This document shows positions 1 to 5,112 of a stretch of 8,035 bases of DNA, piece by piece. Location of the stretch: positions 1-8,035 of the forward strand of contig QKDT01000366.1 of NCBI GenBank assembly GCA_003251995.1, given 5' to 3'. The notes beneath the pieces are model-generated. The model searched no databases. It was not told the DNA's origin and saw only the letters and a list, made by a program, of their open reading frames with translations. The stretch comes from Desulfovibrio desulfuricans. Its GTDB lineage: Bacteria > Desulfobacterota > Desulfovibrionia > Desulfovibrionales > Desulfovibrionaceae. Within the stretch, counting starts at the first letter, position 1; every line of letters begins with the position of its first letter. A program made the position numbers and the translations under genes.

Positions 1-863
1 ATGATGTCCATGATATCGTCATAGGTCACCACACCGAGAATATGCCCTTCGTTGTCCACAACGGGCATAGCCATAAAATTGTAGTGCGAAAGCAGGCTCG
101 CCACTTCGCGTTCGTCCGTATCGTAGGTAACGCTGACAACGCTCTGGCCCGCGACAGCATCGCCCACGATGGTGCCGGGGCGCGCCAGCATGAGGTCACG
201 CAGAGAAAGCACACCCACAAGCACCTGCTGCTCATCCACAACATAGGCGTAGTAGGGGCTCTCCTTGTCTTCCATTTCGCTGCGAATATGGGAGATGGCC
301 TCATCTGCTGTAAAGTTTCTTTCTAGCAGGATGAGCTCGGTGTTCATGACGCCGCCTGCTGAATCCGAGTCAAAATTGAGCAGGCTGCGCAATTCTTCCG
401 AATCTTCGCGATCCAGCTTTTCCAGCAGGGCGTCGCGGTGATCCTCGTCCAGCTCGTCCAGGACGTCGGCGGCATCGTCAGGGGACATTTCGGCGATAAT
501 CTGGGCGGCTACGTCGTCGTCCAAATTTTCCAGCACGTCCACAACCATGTTCTCGTCCAGTTCAGCCAAAGCCTCAGCGGCGTCCTCCTTGGACATGCGG
601 CTTAAGGTGCTGACCTGCTTTTCGAGACTCAGGTTCTCCAGATGGTCGGCCATATCGGCCGGATGCACAAATTCCCCGTCTGCGTATTCACCGGCAAAAT
701 CGTCGTCGTAGTCGCCGGATTGCCCCTCAAGGGCAGGGGAAGCCGCATCAGAAGATGGAAATTTTTTTTCAGGGGATGAAGCAGAAGATGCAACGGGAGG
801 ATGAGCGCCGCCGGGCTGTTCCGCAGGGTCGGAACCAATGATGTCTTTGTGCTGATCTGCCAT
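1..863 (-). CDS. mgtE: MgtE-family magnesium transporter, N-terminal cytosolic part (3' end outside window)
   Basis: Mg2+ channel/transporter of the inner membrane; only the first 287 codons are present. Residues 1-65 are a low-complexity Pro/Ser/Ala then Asp-rich extension (DYDDDFAGEY at 51-60). An MgtE N domain of helical repeats follows at about 66-165, with the family motif HPADMADHL near 67 and repeats such as MSPDDAADVLDELDED. The junction FDSDSAGGVMNTE (164-176) matches the family's DSAGG-M-T-E signature. CBS domain 1 follows, and CBS domain 2 ends the window (MPVVDNEGHILGVVTYDDI). In known MgtE proteins the N and CBS domains bind Mg2+ and close the pore when Mg2+ is high. The five-helix membrane domain would lie left of position 1. 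The ATG at 863 has an AAAGG Shine-Dalgarno at 874-870 with a 6-base spacer. The gene diverges from nadC. The family is clear; the symbol rests on domain order only. Confidence 0.93.
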   Translation of the reverse strand, partial: MADQHKDIIGSDPAEQPGGAHPPVASSASSPEKKFPSSDAASPALEGQSGDYDDDFAGEYADGEFVHPADMADHLENLSLEKQVSTLSRMSKEDAAEALAELDENMVVDVLENLDDDVAAQIIAEMSPDDAADVLDELDEDHRDALLEKLDREDSEELRSLLNFDSDSAGGVMNTELILLERNFTADEAISHIRSEMEDKESPYYAYVVDEQQVLVGVLSLRDLMLARPGTIVGDAVAGQSVVSVTYDTDEREVASLLSHYNFMAMPVVDNEGHILGVVTYDDIMDI

Positions 864-922
864 GGCGCGCCTTTATCCAGTCTGTAGCCCAAATGAAACG
901 GTCACGCCCAGGCGCAACATAA

Positions 923-984
923 AATTGGGGCGAAACGCCCCGCCAAGGCTCTCGGCCTGTGGCAACCCCCAACCCGCCCCAATT
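923..984 (-). promoter_or_regulatory. Candidate terminator/antiterminator switch in the mgtE 5' leader
   Basis: Read on the minus strand towards mgtE, GGGGCG-TTT-CGCCCC (941-927) forms a perfect 6-bp GC hairpin followed by AATTTTAT, which looks like a weak intrinsic terminator about 60 bases before the start codon. The 3' arm with its flank, CGCCCCAATT (932-923), is also perfectly complementary over 10 bases to AATTGGGGCG (984-975) upstream. The two pairings share bases and exclude each other. A third option, CCGCC (989-985) with GGCGG (978-974), would sequester the upstream arm. These pairings are seen directly. That they control transcription, for example in response to Mg2+, is inference. 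I could not match the conserved core of the M-box Mg2+ riboswitch. Confidence 0.4.
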
Positions 985-1022
985 GGCGGCATGGCAATCC
1001 GAGGATGTGTTTTTACCATCTC

Positions 1023-1055
1023 CGGCAGTCTGCCGCAAAAAATACAGCAGACTGT
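1023..1055. repeat. Pair of operator-like palindromes (inverted CAGTCTGC copies)
   Basis: CGGCAG-T-CTGCCG (1023-1035) is a perfect 13-bp palindrome. Its core CAGTCTGC (1026-1033) recurs exactly in inverted orientation at 1047-1054 (GCAGACTG), inside a second, weaker dyad with ACAG (1044-1047) and CTGT (1052-1055) arms. The centres are about 20-21 bp apart, roughly two helical turns, which suits two dimers bound on the same face. As RNA the two cores would instead form an 8-bp stem with a 13-base A-rich or U-rich loop. It lies in the divergent mgtE/nadC region; no regulator is identified. Confidence 0.4.
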
Positions 1056-1093
1056 TATGCAAAAAGCGCGTGATTGTCACCAGCACGCCATGC

Positions 1094-1111
1094 TTGTGAA
1101 AAAACTCATGA
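1094..1111 (+). promoter_or_regulatory. Rex-box-like sequence upstream of nadC
   Basis: TTGTGA-AAAAAC-TCATGA matches the redox repressor Rex consensus (TTGTGA-N6-TCACAA) at 10 of 12 half-site positions, with the correct 6-base spacer and an A-rich centre. The left half is perfect and the right half has two mismatches. Rex senses the NADH/NAD+ ratio, is present in Desulfovibrio, and is known in some bacteria to control NAD-synthesis genes. The box is 12 bases upstream of a candidate -35 for nadC. A single imperfect match can arise by chance, so this is a hypothesis. Confidence 0.3.
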
Positions 1112-1123
1112 AGTCCCGGCAGC

Positions 1124-1152
1124 TTGACGCGAAACACGGGGCATTCTATCTA
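1124..1152 (+). promoter_or_regulatory. Candidate sigma-70 promoter for the nad operon
   Basis: TTGACG (1124-1129, 5/6 to the -35 consensus) is followed after 17 bases by TATCTA (1147-1152), a weak -10 within an AT-rich patch that is unusual for this GC-rich region. Transcription from here would give a leader of about 115-120 bases before nadC that includes the hairpins described separately. The -10 is poor, so confidence is low. Confidence 0.3.
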
Positions 1153-1162
1153 TTACACCTCA

Positions 1163-1190
1163 CCCGTATAGGGCAACTGCCCCAATCGGG
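1163..1190 (+). repeat. Two-tier hairpin in the nadC leader
   Basis: The outer stem CCCG (1163-1166)/CGGG (1187-1190) and inner stem GGGC (1171-1174)/GCCC (1179-1182) are separated by a symmetric internal loop of four bases per side and capped by a 4-base AACT loop. It lies in the presumed nad leader, just downstream of the candidate promoter. No known riboswitch class was recognised. Confidence 0.35.
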
Positions 1191-1204
1191 CTATATTTAC
1201 AGTC

Positions 1205-1243
1205 TTGCGCCGTGCGCAACGCACGCCCTGACGGGCGAGTTTT
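1205..1243 (+). terminator. Overlapping hairpins ending in a terminator-like stem in the nadC leader
   Basis: Three perfect hairpins follow one another and overlap. They are TTGCGC-CGT-GCGCAA (1205-1219), CGTGCG-CAA-CGCACG (1211-1225) and CGCCC-TGAC-GGGCG (1224-1237), the last followed by AGTTTT (1238-1243). The first and second exclude each other, and the second shares two bases with the third. The last stem plus four T's resembles a short intrinsic terminator about 35 bases before the nadC start. The pairings are seen; attenuation is inference, and the T tract is short. Confidence 0.35.
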
Positions 1244-1264
1244 CACTTAGCACGCACAAGAAAT

Positions 1265-1269
1265 GGGGA
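1265..1269 (+). promoter_or_regulatory. Shine-Dalgarno that sets the nadC start
   Basis: GGGGA sits 8 bases upstream of the ATG at 1278. The in-frame ATG at 1263 overlaps this site and has no comparable ribosome-binding sequence, so 1278 is the preferred start. Confidence 0.65.
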
Positions 1270-1277
1270 CAAGCGCA

Positions 1278-2150
1278 ATGTTCACGCCCTGGGCCGTATT
1301 TTTCTCTCCAGAAGGTCAGCGGCTACTCCAAAAATCCATCGACCTCGCCCTTGAGGAAGACGGCCCCGAAATGACCGCTCTTGGTCTTTTCGCTCCCGAT
1401 GCCTCCATGAATGCCGTCATCCGCGCCAAGGAAGACACGCTGGTTGTGGGGCTGCCCATCATAGGCGCTGTTTTAAAAAGCCTTGGCGTTCCTTTTTCAT
1501 GGCGGGCGCTGGTAAAAGAAGCCGCCGCCGTACCCGCCATGACCGAGGTTGCGCACATCACAGCCCCGGCTACAGCCATGCTCAAGGCCGAGCGCATCAT
1601 TCTGAACTTCATCACCCACCTTTCGGGCATCGCCAACCTCACCGCGCGCTATGTGCGCGAACTGGACGGCACAGGCGTACGCCTGCTCGACACCCGCAAA
1701 ACCACTCCAGGTCTGCGCTGGCCCGAAAAATACGCCGTTCAGGCAGGCGGCGGGCATAACCACCGCAAAAACCTGACCGAAATGCTCATGCTCAAAGATA
1801 ATCACATCGATGCCGCGGGTTCCATCACCGCGGCGGTGGCAGCGTTGCGCGCGCATTACGCGCCCTGCCCGCCCATTGAGGTGGAGTGCCGCACCCTGGA
1901 TCATGTGCGCGAAGCCATCGCAGCCAAGGCTGACCGCATCATGATGGACAACATGGACGGTCAGCGCCTTTCACAGGCTCTCGCTCTTGTGCCGCATACT
2001 ATTGAAACGGAAGTAAGCGGCGGCGTGCGGCTGGATACCATCCGCGCACTTGCGCTCACTGAACCGCGCAGGCCCGATTTTATTTCCGTTGGGCGGCTGA
2101 CCCATTCCGCAGTGTCGGCTGATTTCAGCATGACGCTGCTGGCAGTGTAA
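1278..2150 (+). CDS. nadC: Nicotinate-nucleotide diphosphorylase (carboxylating), quinolinate phosphoribosyltransferase
   Basis: Cytosolic enzyme converting quinolinate and PRPP to nicotinate mononucleotide, CO2 and PPi, the last of the three de novo steps encoded here. The 290-residue protein has the usual family length. Visible motifs are ERIILNFITHLSGIAN (105-120), the substrate-binding DTRKTTPGLR (138-147), GGGHNHRKNL (157-166), KDNH (173-176), EVEC (201-204), MDNM (223-226), the phosphate-binding SGGV (247-250) and ISVG (269-272). Near residue 30 the common G-D-x-T turn reads GPEMT. It is the first gene of the apparent nad cluster and is preceded by a structured leader. The start at 1278 is chosen over 1263 because of the GGGGA site; using 1263 would add five residues. 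Confidence 0.96.
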   Translation: MFTPWAVFFSPEGQRLLQKSIDLALEEDGPEMTALGLFAPDASMNAVIRAKEDTLVVGLPIIGAVLKSLGVPFSWRALVKEAAAVPAMTEVAHITAPATAMLKAERIILNFITHLSGIANLTARYVRELDGTGVRLLDTRKTTPGLRWPEKYAVQAGGGHNHRKNLTEMLMLKDNHIDAAGSITAAVAALRAHYAPCPPIEVECRTLDHVREAIAAKADRIMMDNMDGQRLSQALALVPHTIETEVSGGVRLDTIRALALTEPRRPDFISVGRLTHSAVSADFSMTLLAV

Positions 2151-2197
2151 CCACACGCAACAAAAATACCGTGCCCCGCAGCCAGGCACCCGTGTGG
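2151..2197 (+). repeat. Nested inverted repeat directly after nadC
   Basis: CCACACG begins immediately after the nadC stop codon (2151-2157) and pairs perfectly with CGTGTGG (2191-2197). Inside it GTGCC (2171-2175) pairs with GGCAC (2185-2189). The result is a stem with a large one-sided internal loop. No T tract follows, so it is not a standard terminator. It may stabilise the nadC mRNA end or be a processing site within the nad transcript. Confidence 0.4.
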
Positions 2198-2328
2198 TGC
2201 AATCCGCCAACCACGGCAACCTTACGGCGGCAACCATACGGCGGCATTGCGACAAAACAGTGACATCACCGGAGCAAATTTCCGTTTTTGCCACTTCTTT
2301 TTCCATATTGCCTTTTGAGGTACATGAC
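2198..2328 (+). other. nadC-nadA intergenic segment with short direct repeats
   Basis: TACGGCGGCA occurs twice (2223-2232 and 2237-2246) with a 14-base period, preceded by a degenerate third copy (ACGGCAACC, 2213-2221). A small dyad GTGA-CA-TCAC lies at 2260-2269. The last 50 bases are T-rich up to the nadA Shine-Dalgarno. I find no -10/-35 pair with acceptable spacing. The in-frame GTG at 2194 would translate this segment, but the residues do not resemble NadA. Confidence 0.35.
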
Positions 2329-3375
2329 ATGCAAGACACAAGCGCTGCAATCACAGCACTGAAAAAACAGCTCGGCGCAAATCTGTGTATAATGGGCCAC
2401 CACTATCAAAATGATGCGGTGGTGCGCCATTGCGATATTACGGGCGACTCTCTGGAACTTGCCCGGCGGGTTCCCGGCATTGAGGCGGCCCACATTGTTT
2501 TTTGCGGCGTCTATTTTATGGGAGAATCTGCCGCTCTGCTGGCAAAACCCGGTCAGAGCGTTCACCTGCCCAGCCTTGATGCGGATTGCCTCATGTCGCG
2601 CATGACGCCCGCCCCGCTTGCCCGCAAGGTGCTGGAGCAGCTTGCAGCCACAGGCCGCAAGATTATCCCCCTGGCATACGTCAACACAGATCTGGCGCTC
2701 AAGGCCGTGGTGGGCGAATTTGGCGGTGCTGTCTGCACCTCTGCCAATGCCAAAACCATGCTGCGCTGGGCTCTGGATCAGGGCGACGGCGTGCTTTTTC
2801 TGCCCGACAGACACCTGGGCAACAATACTGCCGAGGCGCTGGGCATCAGCCAGGATGAACGCCACGTGCTGCGCGTTGGCGCAGCGGGGCTGGTGCAACC
2901 CGAAACCCAGGCGCTTGACCGCAAGCTGCTGCTCTGGCCCGGCTGTTGCGCCATCCACGCAAAGTTTGAGCCTGACGATGTGGAAGCCATCCGCGCCCAG
3001 TATCCTGGCTGCCGCGTAATCGCCCACCCCGAATGCCGACAGGATGTTATAGAAGCCTGTGACGGCGCGGGTTCCACTTCATATCTCATCAAGGAGGCGG
3101 CCCGCGTAGCCGCCGAAGCTCCGGGCTCGACCCTGATTGTCGGCACGGAAAACAACCTTGTGTACCGCCTGGCAGAGCGCCATGCGGATCAATGCCGCAT
3201 ACTGCCGCTTGGTCATGCCATTTGCGGCAACATGGCCAAGGTTACGGAAAAGAAGCTTCTGGCCACGCTGCAAAGCGTTGCCGCCGGAGCAGCATCGCCT
3301 CTGCATATTGAGGAGAACCTCTGCCCCCCCGCCCGTCTCTCCCTAACCCGCATGCTTGAAGCCTGCGGAAACTGA
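2329..3375 (+). CDS. nadA: Quinolinate synthase
   Basis: Oxygen-sensitive [4Fe-4S] enzyme that condenses iminoaspartate (from NadB) with dihydroxyacetone phosphate to give quinolinate. The 348-residue protein shows the three-domain NadA pattern. The expected cluster ligands are C59 in FCGVYFMGE, C207 in WPGCCAIH (an extra C206 adjoins it) and C299 in AICGNMAKV. Other family motifs are HHYQND (24-29), GDSLELAR (39-46), AYVNTDLALK (116-125), TSANAKTM (137-144), HPECRQDV (233-240), GSTSYLI (248-254) and GTENNLVYRL (272-281). The ATG at 2329 is preceded by TGAGGT (2316-2321) with a 7-base spacer. The upstream GTG at 2194 lacks this support and would add 45 unrelated residues. An overlapping ATG at 2324 is out of frame. 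The stop codon lies inside the nadB Shine-Dalgarno region. Confidence 0.96.
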   Translation: MQDTSAAITALKKQLGANLCIMGHHYQNDAVVRHCDITGDSLELARRVPGIEAAHIVFCGVYFMGESAALLAKPGQSVHLPSLDADCLMSRMTPAPLARKVLEQLAATGRKIIPLAYVNTDLALKAVVGEFGGAVCTSANAKTMLRWALDQGDGVLFLPDRHLGNNTAEALGISQDERHVLRVGAAGLVQPETQALDRKLLLWPGCCAIHAKFEPDDVEAIRAQYPGCRVIAHPECRQDVIEACDGAGSTSYLIKEAARVAAEAPGSTLIVGTENNLVYRLAERHADQCRILPLGHAICGNMAKVTEKKLLATLQSVAAGAASPLHIEENLCPPARLSLTRMLEACGN

Positions 3376-3377
3376 GG
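3374..3377 (+). promoter_or_regulatory. nadB Shine-Dalgarno overlapping the nadA stop codon
   Basis: GAGG begins within the nadA TGA (3373-3375) and lies 8 bases before the GTG at 3386. Terminating nadA ribosomes would sit directly on the nadB initiation site, which argues for translational coupling. It favours GTG 3386 over the in-frame TTG at 3356, which lies inside nadA and lacks a good site. Confidence 0.65.
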
Positions 3378-3385
3378 TTTGCGCC

Positions 3386-4984
3386 GTGAACTCTATTCGC
3401 CGTCATGTGCCCGTGCTTATCATCGGCTCGGGCGTTGCCGGATGTACCGCCGCACTGACTCTTGCCGACTCCGGCTGCGACGTTCTTTTGCTCAACGCTG
3501 GCGACAGGCTGGCTGACGGTAATTCTGAACTCGCCCAAGGCGGTATCATCTATCAGGCAACCCCTACACCCGAGACCCCTTCAGACGCGCCAGCGCTTGA
3601 AAAAGATATTCTGGTTGCCGGGCATAACTACAACTACAACAAGGCCGTCAGCTTTTTATGCGCTCAGGGCCCCAAGTGCGTGGACGAGGTACTCATCAAC
3701 CGCGCCAAGGTGCCGTTTGACTGCAATACAGACGGTTCGTTCAACCTTACCCGCGAGGGTGGGCATTCCACTCATCGCATTCTGCACTGCGCTGATTTTT
3801 CGGGCAGGGCCATCATGGAGGGCCTTACAGCCCAGGTACTGGCCCATCCCCACATCACGCGGCTGCACCGCCGCGCCGCCATCGACCTTCTGACAAGCCA
3901 CCACCACGCCCGCACATCGCAATACCGCTACGAAGTACGCAACCGTTGCCTTGGGGCCTATGTGCTCAATGAAGAAACAGGCGAAACGGAAACTATCCTC
4001 GCCGACTGGACAGTGCTTGCCACCGGCGGCGTGGGACAGGTATTTCTGCATTCCACCAACGCGCCCGGCTGCGTGGGCACAGGCGTAGCCATGGCCTTTC
4101 GCGCTGGCGTTGACCTTGCAAACCTTGAGTTCATGCAGTTTCACCCCACGGCGCTGTACGAAGAACGCAGCAACCGCCGTTCGCTCATCACCGAGGCCAT
4201 GCGCGGTGAAGGCGCACGCCTGCTTGACCACAAGGGCCGCGCCTTTATGCGCGATCATGACCCCAGGGGCGATCTGGCCCCGCGCGATGTGGTGGCCCAG
4301 GCCATGATGGACGAAATGCTGCACAACGGCGCGCCATGCCTGTATCTGGATGTGAGCGGCGTTGAGCAGGATGTGCCCACAAGATTTCCCACTGTGTACG
4401 AAAAATGCTGCGATGCTGGCATAAATATCCTCAAGGAACCCATCCCTGTGGTTCCCGCTGCCCATTATTTTTGTGGCGGTGTGCTTACCGATGTGCATGG
4501 TCGCACCTCGCTGCACGGGCTGTATGCCATTGGCGAATGCGCCTGCACCGGCCTGCATGGTGCCAACCGGCTTGCCAGCACATCCCTGCTTGAGGCATTG
4601 GTATGGGGCGTCAGCAGCGGCAAGGATCTGGCCCACCGGGCCATTGCCGAAAGCGGTCTGCCCAAGGCCCTTGCCGCCGCCATCCCCGACTGGCGGAACG
4701 AAGGCGACGAGCGTAGGGACGACCCCGCCCTTGTGGCTCAAGACTGGGCAAACATTCGCAATACCATGTGGAACTATGTTGGCATCGCCCGTACAGAAGC
4801 GCGCTTACGCCGGGCCTTTGAAGATATGCGCGACCTTGTGCGGCATATCCACGACTTTTATAAACGTACGCGCATATCGCGGCGTCTGGTGGATCTTTTC
4901 CACGGTTCGCAGACCTCGTACATCATCACGCAGGCTGCATTGCGCAACAAGGTGAGCATTGGCTGCCACCACCGGGTAGACTAA
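3386..4984 (+). CDS. nadB: L-aspartate oxidase
   Basis: FAD enzyme that oxidises L-aspartate to iminoaspartate for NadA. The 532-residue length is typical. The N-terminal FAD-binding motif is GSGVAGCTAA (14-23), followed by SELAQGGI (47-54), EGGHSTHRILHCADFSGRAI (124-143), LATGGVGQVF (211-220), FMQFHPTALY (249-258), LITEAMRGEGARLL (267-280), APRDVV (298-303, with the Arg expected to act in catalysis), VPAAHYFCGGV (356-366) and the FAD-capping IGECACTGLHGANRLAS (382-398). The helical C-terminal domain carries MWNYVGIARTEARL (461-474) and ends with the family-like RNKVSIGCHH. The homologous succinate dehydrogenase/fumarate reductase flavoproteins lack the NadB-specific context seen here. Fumarate is the likely electron acceptor in an anaerobe (inference). 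The GTG start is chosen from Shine-Dalgarno spacing. nadC-nadA-nadB covers the whole aspartate-to-NaMN route. Confidence 0.96.
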   Translation: MNSIRRHVPVLIIGSGVAGCTAALTLADSGCDVLLLNAGDRLADGNSELAQGGIIYQATPTPETPSDAPALEKDILVAGHNYNYNKAVSFLCAQGPKCVDEVLINRAKVPFDCNTDGSFNLTREGGHSTHRILHCADFSGRAIMEGLTAQVLAHPHITRLHRRAAIDLLTSHHHARTSQYRYEVRNRCLGAYVLNEETGETETILADWTVLATGGVGQVFLHSTNAPGCVGTGVAMAFRAGVDLANLEFMQFHPTALYEERSNRRSLITEAMRGEGARLLDHKGRAFMRDHDPRGDLAPRDVVAQAMMDEMLHNGAPCLYLDVSGVEQDVPTRFPTVYEKCCDAGINILKEPIPVVPAAHYFCGGVLTDVHGRTSLHGLYAIGECACTGLHGANRLASTSLLEALVWGVSSGKDLAHRAIAESGLPKALAAAIPDWRNEGDERRDDPALVAQDWANIRNTMWNYVGIARTEARLRRAFEDMRDLVRHIHDFYKRTRISRRLVDLFHGSQTSYIITQAALRNKVSIGCHHRVD

Positions 4985-5049
4985 CAACCTCAAACTGGTT
5001 GCGGCCCCACCTGAAAACAATTTGGCAATGTGGCTGAATGTCTGCGGTC

Positions 5050-5074
5050 GCGCGGCGCATGCTACGCAGCGCGC
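5050..5074. repeat. GC hairpin in the nadB-to-5113 gap
   Basis: GCGCG-GCG (5050-5057) pairs with CGC (5065-5067) and CGCGC (5070-5074), with a 7-base loop CATGCTA and a 2-base bulge. No T tract follows on either strand, so it is a poor intrinsic terminator. The remainder of the 128-base gap (4985-5112) holds a weak 5-bp hairpin right after the nadB stop (CAACC 4985-4989 with GGTTG 4997-5001) and no convincing promoter. Confidence 0.3.
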
Positions 5075-5112
5075 AGCATCAGCCCTGTAGTTTGTGAGCT
5101 GGAGAAAGCTGA

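Noticed and set aside
864..871. GGCGCGCC palindrome next to the mgtE start codon
   Set aside because: This short GC palindrome is common in GC-rich genomes; it merely separates the Shine-Dalgarno from the ATG.
1055..1080. Possible mgtE promoter: GTGACA with a CATAAC downstream on the minus strand
   Set aside because: The spacing is 15 bases and both hexamers are imperfect; the expected start would fall inside the palindrome pair.
769..1137. 122-codon open frame on the minus strand overlapping the mgtE 5' end
   Set aside because: It uses a GTG start without a good Shine-Dalgarno and runs out of frame into mgtE, whose frame is well supported by CBS and N-domain motifs.
1141..1175. GGTGAGG on the mgtE-sense strand resembling part of the M-box Mg2+ riboswitch
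   Set aside because: The other conserved M-box elements were not found at compatible distances, so a seven-base match is not enough.
862..1374. 170-codon open frame on the plus strand across the mgtE-nadC gap
   Set aside because: It overlaps the mgtE start and the nadC start in another frame, has no ribosome-binding site, and its translation is of mixed composition without family resemblance.
2194..2328. N-terminal extension of NadA from GTG 2194
   Set aside because: It lacks a good ribosome-binding site and adds 45 residues unlike NadA, whereas ATG 2329 has a strong, well-spaced TGAGGT.
3656..4741. 361-codon open frame antisense to nadB; similar long antisense frames at 5062-6282 and 6301-7503
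   Set aside because: These are typical of GC-rich DNA with strong codon bias on the opposite strand. The sense genes carry family motifs or clear start signals, and the antisense translations are rich in His, Gly, Gln and Cys with no recognisable domain.
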